Assembly: GCA_002839375.1 (NCBI GenBank)
Contig: PGXY01000003.1
Coordinates: forward strand, 281,863 to 345,862
Origin: Spirochaetae bacterium HGW-Spirochaetae-1
GTDB taxonomy: Bacteria; Spirochaetota; UBA4802; UBA5550
Reading direction: 5' to 3'
Length of the DNA: 64,000 nucleotides
Shown: piece by piece, positions 53,918-62,592 of the stretch
Layout: each line of letters begins with the position of its first letter
Position numbering within the stretch: position 1 is the stretch's first letter
Translations under genes and position numbers: made by a program
Notes under the pieces: model-generated
Databases searched by the model: none
Told to the model about the DNA's origin: nothing
The model's input: the letters and a program-made list of their open reading frames with translations, nothing else

Positions 53918-54313
53918 CTATATATTCCTTGTCTGTTTCAGCCTGTTCAGCTCGCTGATCTTGCCGATGAGTATCTCATCGGTTTTTGCCAGTCTCTGGG
54001 CCAGCATGTGGACCATCTTCGCCGCGAATACGGGATTCTTCAGAAGAAGGGCCTTGAGCTGTTCTTCGTTGTCTATTTTCAGCAGTTTAATATTCCCCAG
54101 GGCCGTTGCCGTGGCACTCCTGGGCTTGCTGGTAAAAAGCGATATCTCGCCGAAAAAATCGTTCTTTTTAAGGATAGCCACGACGATGCGTTCGCTTCCA
54201 TTGGTCAGTGTTATTTCCACTTCACCTTCCAGAATGATATACATGGCCCTGTCCTGCCTGCCCGCTTCGATTATCCTCTCGGAACGCTGGTAGTACGCAA
54301 TATTGCTTGCCAT
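53918..54313 (-). CDS. Cyclic-nucleotide-binding domain protein
   Basis: A 131-residue single cNMP-binding (CRP-type) beta roll: AMYIILEGEVEITL, then FFGEISLFTSKPRSATATA, the phosphate-binding cassette with its Arg (PRSA). It has no DNA-binding domain. The C-terminal helix (LAQRLAKTDEILIG) may pair with a partner. The ATG at 54313 follows GGGAGGGG. Possible sensor subunit; ligand not known. Confidence 0.85.
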   Translation of the reverse strand: MASNIAYYQRSERIIEAGRQDRAMYIILEGEVEITLTNGSERIVVAILKKNDFFGEISLFTSKPRSATATALGNIKLLKIDNEEQLKALLLKNPVFAAKMVHMLAQRLAKTDEILIGKISELNRLKQTRNI

Positions 54314-54665
54314 GACCCCTCCCAATACATCATTGATCTATGGCAGTATCCACAGGAAATTCCTTTTGGCAAGCAAATAGCACGGAATGATGAAAATTTT
54401 TTGCGGTCGGAGTTTTTACCGGAATTCCTCATGATGATCCGTGAAAGAACCAGCGAAACATCAAGGGTATTCAATTTATAAAAGGAACAAAGTTCAAGAA
54501 AAATTATAATATCTGAATTGTATGATTATTAATTGTATCACATAAATCGTTTACACCGAATACATAGAAAAACCGGAGATATTAAAAAAATCTTTCATAA
54601 CGCACCTCCCCCGTTCGTGTAATAATATGGACGCATAACAATGATAAATACACCGGAGGACACCC
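54314..54665. other. Intergenic region with a coding-like remnant
   Basis: No complete gene found. Plus-strand frame around 54326-54481 translates to a protein-like stretch (LWQYPQEIPFGKQIARN, then EFLPEFLMMIRERTSE) ending in TAA, but has no ATG or ribosome site within it. It may be the tail of a decayed gene, or chance. The rest is AT-rich leader of comM. Confidence 0.3.
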
Positions 54666-56183
54666 ATGCTATCCCAGGCAGTTTCACTGGCCCTGCAGGG
54701 CATTGACGCACAGATAATCGAGATCGAGGTGGATATCATCAAGGGGCTCCCCAATTTCACCATAGTGGGGCTTCCCGATTCCACCATCAGGGAATCAAAA
54801 GACCGCATCCGATCCGCCGTGGAAAACAGCGGCTATACCTTTCCTCCCCACAACTTCGTGGTAAACCTGGCCCCGGCCGGTTTTAAAAAACAGGGAGCCA
54901 ACTTCGATCTTCCCGTTGCCGTTTCCATCCTGAAGGCAACGGGCCAGATCGAAATGGCCAATGAGATGATCCCCATGGTGGGTGAACTTTCCCTGGATGG
55001 ACGCGTCAAGCCTGTTCGGGGCGTCATATCCATGGCCATTACCCTGTACCGTAAGGGATTCCGTTCCTTCATTGTGCCCTACGAGAACCGCCATGAGGCA
55101 GCGGCCCTGAAGGAAGTAAGCATATATCCCGTAAAAAGCATACATGAAACACTGGAAGTGCTTAACGGCGCCCACGAGCCTTTTATCAGCGATTCCCCTT
55201 CGCCAAGAATGCCGGTCACCATTGATTTCGCCCATGTGCGGGGTCAGGAGACGGCGAAGCGGGCCATGGAGATTGCTGCCGCCGGACACCACAATATCCT
55301 CCTGTATGGGGCCCCGGGTTCAGGCAAGACCATGCTGGCGCGCCGCATTATATCCATCCTCCCGGAACTTTCCCGCGATCAGGCCATCGAGACTACCATG
55401 ATTCATTCCGCCGGGGGAAAACTCACGGGAGAATCGGGCATCATCACCACGCCCCCCTTCTGCGCTCCTCACCACACATCCTCTGACGTGGCCCTCGTGG
55501 GCGGCGGACATATTCCCTCCGTGGGTGCCGTGTCCCTGTCCCATAACGGCGTGCTCTTCCTGGACGAGCTGGTGGAATTCAAGCACCACGTTATTCAGGC
55601 CCTGCGGCAGCCCCTGGAGGATTATGAAATCACCGTGGCCAGGGCCCATGGGTCATTCACCTTCCCGGCCGACTTTATGCTTATCGCTGCCAGCAATCCC
55701 TGCAGTTGCGGTTTTCTTTTCGATAAGGAAAACCGCTGCTCATGCACCCCCCTGCGGATAAAAAACCACTTCCAGAAAATCGCCGGTCCCATTCTGGACC
55801 GCATCGATCTGGAGGTACTGGTAAACAGGGTGGACTATAAAAGCCTTATGGAAAAAGGAAACTGTGAAAGCTCGGAGCGTATTCGGGAGAGAGTGGATAG
55901 AGCCCGGGGCATACAGGCCCACCGATTTAAAGGAAACGCCACGCGGTATAATTCGCGCATGACCACCGAAGAAACCAGGGAACACTGCCGACTCGATACG
56001 GATTCTGAAAAAATACTTGAGCAGGCCCTGAAGTCACTGCGGCTCACGGCGCGCACATATTACAAAATTCTGAAAATCAGCAGAACCATTGCCGACCTCC
56101 ATGAATGCCCCGTAATAGAAAAAAGCCATGTTCTCGAGGCCCTTTCCTATAAAAATCTTCAACGGAACTATGAGCACTACTAA
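54666..56183 (+). CDS. comM: ComM/YifB-family AAA+ helicase (magnesium chelatase-like)
   Basis: Hexameric branch-migration helicase that aids integration of transformed DNA in naturally competent bacteria. The 505-residue protein has the N-terminal Lon-protease-like fold (about 1-170; SQAVSLALQGIDAQIIEIEV, PNFTIVGLPDSTIRESKDR split), AAA domain with Walker A GAPGSGKTMLA (about 217-227), Walker B LFLDEL, and a C-terminal zinc-like Cys cluster (CSCGFLFDKENRCSC). GGAGG lies 6 bp before the ATG. Found widely, including in bacteria not known to be competent. Confidence 0.94.
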   Translation: MLSQAVSLALQGIDAQIIEIEVDIIKGLPNFTIVGLPDSTIRESKDRIRSAVENSGYTFPPHNFVVNLAPAGFKKQGANFDLPVAVSILKATGQIEMANEMIPMVGELSLDGRVKPVRGVISMAITLYRKGFRSFIVPYENRHEAAALKEVSIYPVKSIHETLEVLNGAHEPFISDSPSPRMPVTIDFAHVRGQETAKRAMEIAAAGHHNILLYGAPGSGKTMLARRIISILPELSRDQAIETTMIHSAGGKLTGESGIITTPPFCAPHHTSSDVALVGGGHIPSVGAVSLSHNGVLFLDELVEFKHHVIQALRQPLEDYEITVARAHGSFTFPADFMLIAASNPCSCGFLFDKENRCSCTPLRIKNHFQKIAGPILDRIDLEVLVNRVDYKSLMEKGNCESSERIRERVDRARGIQAHRFKGNATRYNSRMTTEETREHCRLDTDSEKILEQALKSLRLTARTYYKILKISRTIADLHECPVIEKSHVLEALSYKNLQRNYEHY

Positions 56184-56423
56184 AAAAGACATTCTACTGT
56201 TGCATAATTGCTACACTGTCCATTAATTCCACACTTTCTATAACAAAAACGCTCTCACCTTCCAACAAAAACAAGCATTATGTCTCATTAAAACATTAAT
56301 ATTAAAAATAAAACAGTCTATGCGTATTAATTCTTTGTTTTTAGTAACCATTTTTCATGCTTTAACTATTTATTTACAAAAAATTAACTCAATCTTTATC
56401 TTTACAAGCAAAGAAATAGCATT
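56184..56423. other. AT-rich gap upstream of the sigma-54 promoter
   Basis: I see no gene here. It is very AT-rich with short frames but no ribosome site; if the sigma-54 promoter is real, this is where an enhancer-binding activator would bind, though no clear inverted repeat stands out. Confidence 0.5.
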
Positions 56424-56440
56424 TGGCACAGAACATGCAT
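56424..56440 (+). promoter_or_regulatory. rpoN site: Sigma-54-type promoter
   Basis: TGGCAC (56424-56429) and ATGCAT (56435-56440) place GG and GC exactly 10 bp apart, the -24/-12 layout of RpoN promoters; only one base of the TTGC -12 core differs. Transcription would begin about 56450, giving a leader of about 50 nt to the ATG at 56502. Confidence 0.6.
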
Positions 56441-56501
56441 ATTATATCTCCTATACAACTTATTCTGAAAAAATTTATTTCCAAATATACGGAGGAATAC
56501 C

Positions 56502-56720
56502 ATGAATCAGAGAAATTCCATGAATCAGGCTTACATCAGAATTGGCGAGGAGACCCTGAACCTTGCTCAGTTCATCACAAAAGTGAAAAATTATGATGTT
56601 GAGCTGACCAGAGGAGAAATTCTGTCAGTCATCAGGACTGCCCAGGAATTAAGCCCAGCTGATGTTTCTCAAATTCTCAACACTGTCAAGCAGACCTACC
56701 ACGTCAACATGTCGCTCTAA
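56502..56720 (+). CDS. Small protein of unknown function behind a sigma-54 promoter
   Basis: A 72-residue soluble protein with a mixed alpha/beta look (YIRIGEETLNLAQFITKVKN, GEILSVIRTAQELSPADV), no membrane segment or Cys. GGAGGAAT ribosome site 6 bp before the ATG at 56502 (a second Met follows six codons later). It stands alone: AT-rich gap upstream, a large hairpin downstream. I do not recognise the family. Confidence 0.7.
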   Translation: MNQRNSMNQAYIRIGEETLNLAQFITKVKNYDVELTRGEILSVIRTAQELSPADVSQILNTVKQTYHVNMSL

Positions 56721-56752
56721 AAAGCGTTCAGTTTAAACCGCTAAAACATAAA

Positions 56753-56801
56753 GGACACAGGTGTTCACAGGAATCAATATCCACGTGAAGCACTTGTGTC
56801 C
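56753..56801 (+). terminator. Long hairpin after the 72-residue gene
   Basis: GGACACAGGTG-TTCAC (56753-56768) pairs with GTGAA-G-CACTTGTGTCC (56785-56801), 16 pairs with one G-U and one bulged G, around a 16-nt loop. It lies 33 bp after the stop. No T run follows, so it may be a stabiliser, a Rho-linked end or part of a small RNA rather than a simple terminator. Confidence 0.55.
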
Positions 56802-56927
56802 ATGTCTGCATCCATCCTAACCTGAAACACTGATCCAGAATCAGGCCCGGAACAAAATCAATTGCAGGGCATAGTCATGCACCGCCGGACTTTTTATCCG
56901 AGGTCGACACTGCAGTGTGCAAAAATT

Positions 56928-57899
56928 TCAGGCTTTAATACAGCGTACGGAGTGACCCGGGGATATTTCCCGCAGGACAACAGCATCGCTGAGGCATTCT
57001 TCTGTCCTCAGGTGACAACGGGGATAAAACACGCAGCCCTGGGGAATCGATGAAATGGTGGGAACAATACCCGGTATGGTCCTGAGGCGGTCCCTGGTTT
57101 CCCCGACACGGGGAATCGCCTCGAAAAGCCCCCTGGTATAGGGGTGCCCGGGGTTGGAGAAAATATCCCCGGTTTTCCCTGTCTCGACAATTTCCCCGGC
57201 GTACATAATGGCAATATTGTCGGCGATATTAGCTACAATCCCCAGGTCATGAGTGATCAGCAGGAGAGACATGTTCTTTTTCTGCTGAATTTCAAGAAGG
57301 AGGTCCAGGATCTGGGCCTGGATGGTTACGTCCAGGGCCGTGGTAGGCTCATCGGCAATGAGCACCGATGGTGAGGCCGAGAGGGCCATGGCTATCATTA
57401 CCCGCTGCCGCATGCCGCCGGAAAATTCATGGGGATAGGAGTCAAAACGCTTTTCCGCATTGGGGATCCCCACGAGACCCAGCATTTCAATAGTCAGGTC
57501 TCTGGCATCTTTCTTCGCCGCACCGGAATGAAGCATGATACTTTCCGATATCTGAAAGCCTATGGAAAAAACAGGATTGAGCGAGGTCATGGGCTCCTGG
57601 AAGATCATGGCGATGTCCTTACCCCGTATGGATCTCACCTCTTCACTGGTCATAGCGACGATATTTCTTCCGCCGTAGATGACTTCTCCCGAAATAATTT
57701 CGCCCGGCGGGCTCACAAGCCGCAGGATAGAAAAAGCCGTGACTGACTTTCCACAGCCCGATTCACCCACCAGCCCCAGGGTTTCACCCCGGGCCAGGGA
57801 AAAGGATACATCGCGCACGGCCATGACTTCCCTTTCGGAAAGATGAAAGGTCACGCCCAGGTTCCGCACCTGTAGTAATGTATCGATGGCATTTGACAT
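56928..57899 (-). CDS. Oligopeptide/dipeptide ABC transporter ATPase (OppD/DppD type)
   Basis: A 323-residue peptide-importer ATPase with Walker [10 protein letters not shown] (about 44-52), signature FSGGMRQRV (about 161-169), Walker [12 protein letters not shown] (about 185), switch His in LITHDL (about 219), and the C-terminal Cys cluster typical of OppD-type proteins ([15 protein letters not shown], a [4Fe-4S]-binding region). No permease or binding protein is nearby, so it is an orphan component; it probably serves a transporter encoded elsewhere. Last gene of glyA-MPE-93aa-oppD. Confidence 0.9.
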   Translation of the reverse strand: MSNAIDTLLQVRNLGVTFHLSEREVMAVRDVSFSLARGETLGLVGESGCGKSVTAFSILRLVSPPGEIISGEVIYGGRNIVAMTSEEVRSIRGKDIAMIFQEPMTSLNPVFSIGFQISESIMLHSGAAKKDARDLTIEMLGLVGIPNAEKRFDSYPHEFSGGMRQRVMIAMALSASPSVLIADEPTTALDVTIQAQILDLLLEIQQKKNMSLLLITHDLGIVANIADNIAIMYAGEIVETGKTGDIFSNPGHPYTRGLFEAIPRVGETRDRLRTIPGIVPTISSIPQGCVFYPRCHLRTEECLSDAVVLREISPGHSVRCIKA

Positions 57900-57904
57900 G
57901 AAAT

Positions 57905-58186
57905 TCAGGTAATATTCCTGCTGGTCCTGGTCACTTCAAATCCCTCCTTTTCAAGGGATTCCTGCAGGGAATCGATATCTGCATCCCCGGTAAGACATTT
58001 ATACAGCATGGCATTCTTATATGCAAGCACTTCCGCTTTTCGCACAAATACCACCTCGAGTTTTCCCTGATCGACCTGTTCCGCCCTTTTTTCACTGGTC
58101 ACGGCAAAGACGATCTTTGCTATCCCGTTCTTTTTGAGCTCGCTGATAAACGTGGTCAGTTCACTGTATACTTTCTGTCCGGCCAT
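57905..58186 (-). CDS. 93-residue protein, unknown
   Basis: A soluble protein with alternating strands and helices (TFISELKKNGIAKIVFAVT, KLEVVFVRKAEVLAYKNA), perhaps a small alpha/beta domain. It lies 5 bp before the oppD start and 15 bp after the phosphoesterase gene, in one transcript. GAAGGG before the ATG. Not recognised. Confidence 0.7.
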   Translation of the reverse strand: MAGQKVYSELTTFISELKKNGIAKIVFAVTSEKRAEQVDQGKLEVVFVRKAEVLAYKNAMLYKCLTGDADIDSLQESLEKEGFEVTRTSRNIT

Positions 58187-58201
58187 TTCATACCCTTCTT
58201 A

Positions 58202-59047
58202 TTATTTAGGAACATTCCTTCCCTTGACACGAAGTTCCTGTCCATTGAAATCCATCACATAATACTGGCTGTTCTGCTGATATTTTTCCGCAACCCTGAA
58301 ACCGCCGCATCCGGCATTGACATAACTGATATTGTCAATTTTACATTCAAAATAACGTTCATTGTCGCCGGAAATAACGGCCTTTACAGGATAGGTCCTG
58401 AACAGTCCATGCAATTCCGGACACAGAGGTGCATGCTCCCCGCCCTGCCTGGCCTTTTTCACCAGAAAGTCATGGGTCAGCACAATGATTGCCGCTGTCC
58501 TCCGGTTTACTTTCAAATCCCCTTTCAGCCAGTCCAGTACATCGGCGTTAACGGGTGAATCACCTTTCCCCCGTGTTTCCATTACGATAAAATGCGTTGT
58601 CCCGTAATTAAAGGAGTAGAAGGCCTTCCTTCCTGTCCGCTGCTCATACACGGTATGAGTATTATTATAGAGATCCATCTCACCGGGGATAGTATAGAGA
58701 ATCGAATCAAGGCGCCCCATCACGGCAAGGAACCTGTCGAACTGCCGGTTAAGATCCGTTTCACGTATTCCCATCCAGTCATTCCCGCCGTGAATCATAT
58801 CGCCGGTGTGAACAAGAAAAAGGGGATTTTCACGGTTGATTGACTGAATTGTCCTGACCAGGACATCATCGGACCATTTATAGGGAGAATCAGGATAGGT
58901 ATTCCCCGTGACGGCAAATCGAAAGGAATCCGGCGCCGGTAGTATCCGGCCCATGGTGCATCGTACTGCTCCCAATACCGGCAGGACCAAAAGTATGCAT
59001 GCGACGCAATGCCGCAGTGACAGGATAAATCCCTTCCCTGATTTCAT
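58202..59047 (-). CDS. Divergent exported metallophosphoesterase-like protein
   Basis: A 281-residue protein with a signal peptide or lipoprotein-like start (GAVRC, Cys30) and the calcineurin-like phosphoesterase fold. Motifs are degraded: the D-x-H motif reads VTGNTY, GDxxH-type site HTGDMIHGG keeps Asp, GNHD reads GEMD, the first late His is kept (LTHDF), and the GHxH reads GDNERY. So some metal ligands are missing; activity may be altered or lost. Between glyA and the 93-residue gene. Enzyme substrate unknown. Confidence 0.78.
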   Translation of the reverse strand: MKSGKGFILSLRHCVACILLVLPVLGAVRCTMGRILPAPDSFRFAVTGNTYPDSPYKWSDDVLVRTIQSINRENPLFLVHTGDMIHGGNDWMGIRETDLNRQFDRFLAVMGRLDSILYTIPGEMDLYNNTHTVYEQRTGRKAFYSFNYGTTHFIVMETRGKGDSPVNADVLDWLKGDLKVNRRTAAIIVLTHDFLVKKARQGGEHAPLCPELHGLFRTYPVKAVISGDNERYFECKIDNISYVNAGCGGFRVAEKYQQNSQYYVMDFNGQELRVKGRNVPK

Positions 59048-59081
59048 AAACAGAAAATTAATCCGGCGTTCACGATCCCTT

Positions 59082-60335
59082 TTACAACCTCAGAAAATCC
59101 GTGGGATGCGCCTGGCAGATTTCCTTCACACTTCCCCGTACGCGTTTCAGCACGGACTCATCCTCCATGTTCTCGCATATGTCGGCGATAAGGGTTCCGA
59201 TCTTTTTAAAATCGTCCTCTTTCAGACCGCGTGTCGTAAGAGCCGGGCTGCCGAGACGGATACCGCTGGTGACAAAAGGCGATTTATCGTCGAAGGGAAC
59301 TCCGTTTTTATTGCAGGTAATGCCGGCCTCGTCGAGACGGTTAGCGGCATCCTTGCCCGTGATGTTTTTATTTCGCAGATCCACGAGCATGAGATGATTG
59401 TCCGTTCCACCCGAGGTGATGTTGAATCCCCGGGACATGAGCGATTCAGCCAGGACCGCCGCATTCTTTATTACCTGTTTCTGGTAGTCTTTAAACGAAG
59501 GCTCCAGCGCTTCCTTGAATGCCACGGCCTTTGCTGCGATACTGTGCATCTGGGGCCCGCCCTGTGTTCCAGGGAAGAGGAATTTGTTGACATCCTTCTC
59601 GTACTCTTCCTTTGCAAGAATGACGCCGCCCCGGGGACCGCGAAGGGTCTTGTGGGTGGTCATGGTGACAAAATCGGCCAGGGGAACCGGCGATGGATGA
59701 AGACCCGCAGCCACGAGGCCCGCTATATGGGCGATATCCACCATGAGCTTGGCACCAACCTCGCGGGCTATTTCACTGAATTTCTCAAAATCAATTATGC
59801 GGGGATATGCCGATGCCCCGGCTATGATCAGTTTCGGTTTATGTTCACGGGCGACCCGGGCCACCTCATCATAATCGATGAGATTGGTGTCGCGGGTAAC
59901 GCCGTATGATACCACGTTAAAATAGAGGCCCGAGAAATTAACAGGTGAACCGTGGGAAAGATGGCCTCCATGGGAGAGGTTCATCCCCATGTAGGTATCG
60001 CCGGGTTTTACCAGCGACATCATGACCGACATATTTGCCTGAGCCCCGCTGTGGGGCTGAACATTGGCATAGTCGGCGCCGAAAAGCTTTTTGATTCTTT
60101 CAATGGCCAGGCTTTCCACCTCATCAACGTGGCGGCAACCGTTATAATAACGCTTTCCGGGATACCCCTCGGCATATTTATTTGTCATGGTCGATGACGA
60201 TGCCTCGAGAACGGCCCGGGAAACATAATTCTCCGAGGCTATGAGAATAAGGCTCTCCTCCTGACGTTTATTTTCATCCTGCAGGATGCGGTACACATCG
60301 GAGTCCGTCTGTTTCAGGGAATAATCCTTGTTCAT
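59082..60335 (-). CDS. glyA: Serine hydroxymethyltransferase
   Basis: PLP enzyme that interconverts serine and glycine, charging tetrahydrofolate with the C1 unit used also by ThyX. The 417-residue protein has the PLP-lysine motif [15 protein letters not shown] (Lys about 226) and [15 protein letters not shown] (about 55-69). Full length. GGAGGA lies a few bases before the ATG. Leads a four-gene transcript to oppD. No glycine riboswitch was found upstream. Confidence 0.96.
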   Translation of the reverse strand: MNKDYSLKQTDSDVYRILQDENKRQEESLILIASENYVSRAVLEASSSTMTNKYAEGYPGKRYYNGCRHVDEVESLAIERIKKLFGADYANVQPHSGAQANMSVMMSLVKPGDTYMGMNLSHGGHLSHGSPVNFSGLYFNVVSYGVTRDTNLIDYDEVARVAREHKPKLIIAGASAYPRIIDFEKFSEIAREVGAKLMVDIAHIAGLVAAGLHPSPVPLADFVTMTTHKTLRGPRGGVILAKEEYEKDVNKFLFPGTQGGPQMHSIAAKAVAFKEALEPSFKDYQKQVIKNAAVLAESLMSRGFNITSGGTDNHLMLVDLRNKNITGKDAANRLDEAGITCNKNGVPFDDKSPFVTSGIRLGSPALTTRGLKEDDFKKIGTLIADICENMEDESVLKRVRGSVKEICQAHPTDFLRL

Positions 60336-60678
60336 ATATGTTCCTCCATTACGATAAATTTCTGGACAGTCAACCCGGGATCAGCCCTGCAAAAAGGCCC
60401 GGTTGCGGTTTTTGGAAAGGTTCGATTCCACCATGATGAAATTACGCCATATGTCAATAGAAAATCTCGACGAAAGGAAAATTTCAAACGCAATCCGCCT
60501 TAGTTCCGGGTAATTGAAGCCTTTGCCACACCGGTAAGCCCCCCCCGAATTATTCAGAAAAGTCCCCGGCATGTGCTTTCGCCGCCCCCATGGGGGCTCA
60601 GAATGTTTTTATTTATGGTCACCGAATATATTAACCCCCTTTGGAGGTGGTGACTGATGGTATGAACCTGAAAAAGTA
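60336..60678. other. Divergent glyA/mazG intergenic region with strong hairpins
   Basis: Gene-free gap. A perfect palindrome GCCCCCATGGGGGC (60584-60597) is followed by TCAGAATGTTTTT, like a terminator with no upstream gene. Another possible stem is GTATG (60660-60664) with CATAC (60678-60682), flanked by CCCCC and GGGGG runs. A TTGACA on minus (60457-60452) may belong to glyA but has no clear -10. A short noncoding RNA ending near 60612 is possible. Confidence 0.35.
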
Positions 60679-60707
60679 CATACACCGGGGGCCGGGAATA
60701 CTATAAT
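60679..60707 (+). promoter_or_regulatory. Probable promoter of mazG
   Basis: Perfect TATAAT (60702-60707); the -35 at 17 bp is poor (CATACA). Leader about 65 nt to the ATG at 60779. Confidence 0.45.
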
Positions 60708-60778
60708 TGAGAAAAATAACTGGACATAAATGTCATCCAGCCTTTTTATTTGCAGGTATATACCCATGGAGAAAAACA

Positions 60779-61558
60779 ATGCAATTTAAGGAAAAGCTTC
60801 CCCTGTACCTTCTGGCCGAAATTACATCGATTCTGAGAGCGGAAAACGGGTGCGCCTGGGACCGGGAGCAGACCAGCCAGTCCCTGAAACCCTACCTCAT
60901 AGAGGAGTCCTATGAACTCTATGATGCAATTGAGTCAGGCGATGCAGACCATATACGCGAGGAACTTGGTGACCTCCTCTACCAGATTTATGCCCACGCC
61001 CAGATAGCCATGGAAGAAAGCCGCTTCACCATCGATGATGTGGCATCGGACATCTCCCGTAAACTGATCCGCCGGCACCCCCACGTTTTCGGAAACGAAG
61101 AAGCACGTACATCGGGTGAGGTCATGGAGCAGTGGGAAAAAATAAAAAAGGTGGAAAAGTCTCACCGGGAATCCATTCTTGACGGCGTTCCCAAACACCT
61201 GCCGGCCCTGTTGAAGGCCTACCGCATCCAGCAGAAGGCATCGCGTATCGGTTTTGACTGGGAAAAGATCGATGATGTCTTCAAAAAAATCTACGAGGAA
61301 ATAGACGAGTTCAAAGAAGCCCTGGAGAAAAAGGACATGCACAACATGACCGAGGAGGCCGGGGACCTGCTTTTCAGCATTGTCAACGTGCTTCGCTTCG
61401 TGAAAATAAATCCCGAAGAGGCCCTGCAGAAAACCGTGAACAAATTTATCACACGGTTCAGGCACATCGAGAAGCGCACCGGAGAAATGGGCAGGGCCAT
61501 GGAAGACATGACCCTGAAGGAACTCGACGAACTCTGGGATGAGGCGAAAAGACAGTAA
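60779..61558 (+). CDS. mazG: Nucleoside triphosphate pyrophosphohydrolase MazG
   Basis: House-cleaning enzyme that hydrolyses (d)NTPs to monophosphates. The 259-residue protein has two MazG helical domains, the first with WDREQTSQSLKPYLIEESYEL (about 24-44, metal-binding E-E-x-x-E) and ELGDLLYQI (about 63), the second near EEIDEFKEALEKKD and EEAGDLLFSIVN. GGAG lies 7 bp before the ATG at 60779; the frame opens at a TTG 72 bp upstream, before the likely TSS. Confidence 0.94.
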   Translation: MQFKEKLPLYLLAEITSILRAENGCAWDREQTSQSLKPYLIEESYELYDAIESGDADHIREELGDLLYQIYAHAQIAMEESRFTIDDVASDISRKLIRRHPHVFGNEEARTSGEVMEQWEKIKKVEKSHRESILDGVPKHLPALLKAYRIQQKASRIGFDWEKIDDVFKKIYEEIDEFKEALEKKDMHNMTEEAGDLLFSIVNVLRFVKINPEEALQKTVNKFITRFRHIEKRTGEMGRAMEDMTLKELDELWDEAKRQ

Positions 61559-61560
61559 TT

Positions 61561-61689
61561 ATGCTTTACAACAAAAAGATAGTGCCCCAGTATTCACTTT
61601 GCGAATCGTCAGCTCCGATTCCATGCACTGCGCTTGAAAATATCGAACATAAACATGTTATTCCTGAAGAAGAGGTTATCCCGCTGTGA
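61561..61689 (+). CDS. Possible 42-residue protein between mazG and lysR
   Basis: ATG 2 bp after the mazG stop, ending in a TGA that overlaps the LysR GTG by 4 bp (GTGA). The peptide has two Cys (SLCESSAP, IPC) and an acidic/His end (EHKHVIPEEEVIPL). Tight packing on both sides argues for a real coupled gene; the ribosome site is weak. Too short to identify. Confidence 0.45.
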   Translation: MLYNKKIVPQYSLCESSAPIPCTALENIEHKHVIPEEEVIPL

Positions 61690-62582
61690 AAAAAAACAAG
61701 GAATTCAATTTTGATCTGAAACAGATCCGCTCATTTCTTGAAATTATCCAGGAAAACAGTTTCACCAAGGCCTCACGGAAACTGAAGATCGGCCAGGCCA
61801 CTATCAGCCATCACATCAACCTGCTGGAAGAAATGCTGGGCGTTGTACTCATGGAGCGGAGCAGCAAGACTTTTTCCGTCACTCCCGAGGGTAAAATATT
61901 CAAGAAATTCGCCGAATCCCTGTTCAGCGATGTTGAAAATCTCAAGCGCGATATGTCCAGGGGAGGCTTCGGCGGCGTGACAAAAATCGCCGCCAGCACC
62001 ATATCTTCCACCTATATTCTTCCTGATGTAGTGGCCTCATTAAAAAAAGAGGACCCGGAACTCTATTTCTCCATCGAGGCAGCCGACAGCCGCGAGGCCA
62101 TTGAAATGATAAAGGAAGGAAAAGTTGAACTGGGCATCGTGGGTAAAATGCTCAAGCATCCGTCGTTGAATTACTATCACATCTTCAGTGATGAAATCGT
62201 GCTTATCGGCGGGAAAAACTCCCCGGCAAGCATATCACTGCAGGAACTTCCCCATATGCCCCTGATTCAGCGTGAAAATGGTTCGGGCACCAGGGACGCC
62301 GCGGAGAAGTGTCTCAACGGGCACGATATTGCCCCGTCAGACCTTTCGGTAGTGTACGAATGTTCCACGTCGGAGGGAGTAAAGGAAGCGGTGATTTCCG
62401 GAATCGGCATCGCCTTCATCTCACGACTGGCCATTCAGCGTGAACTCCAGCTGAAATCACTGCGGATAATCGGGCTCAACGGCATAACCATCAACCGGGA
62501 CTTTTACGCCGTCCATGTAAAAAATCGTCATCTCACCGAGGCTGGACGAAAACTGCTCGGTGAGCTGAAGAAGCTGAAATAG
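61686..62582 (+). CDS. LysR-family transcriptional regulator
   Basis: A 298-residue regulator: N-terminal winged helix (about 8-68; IRSFLEIIQENSFTKASRKL and ATISHHINLLEEMLG), then a periplasmic-binding-protein-like effector domain (about 95-298; IAASTISSTYILPDVVASL, MPLIQRENGSGTRD). The GSGTR-type effector pocket is like CysB/selenium-linked LysR members, but the effector is unknown. GTG start, coupled to the 42-residue frame. Convergent with the BatD-like gene. Confidence 0.9.
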   Translation: MKKNKEFNFDLKQIRSFLEIIQENSFTKASRKLKIGQATISHHINLLEEMLGVVLMERSSKTFSVTPEGKIFKKFAESLFSDVENLKRDMSRGGFGGVTKIAASTISSTYILPDVVASLKKEDPELYFSIEAADSREAIEMIKEGKVELGIVGKMLKHPSLNYYHIFSDEIVLIGGKNSPASISLQELPHMPLIQRENGSGTRDAAEKCLNGHDIAPSDLSVVYECSTSEGVKEAVISGIGIAFISRLAIQRELQLKSLRIIGLNGITINRDFYAVHVKNRHLTEAGRKLLGELKKLK

Positions 62583-62592
62583 CCGCAGCTGT

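Noticed and set aside
56320-56505. 61-residue frame ahead of the 72-residue gene
   Set aside because: AT-driven composition (Ile/Phe/Tyr), and it runs through the sigma-54 promoter and into the next gene's start.
60411-60445. GGTTCGATTCC resembling a tRNA T-arm
   Set aside because: The flanking bases do not form the 5-bp T stem and no acceptor, D or anticodon arms are present.
60635-60695. CTGA...GAACCTGA segments that recall a TPP riboswitch
   Set aside because: Order and spacing of the conserved loops do not fit, the start of mazG transcription appears to lie downstream, and mazG is not a thiamine gene.
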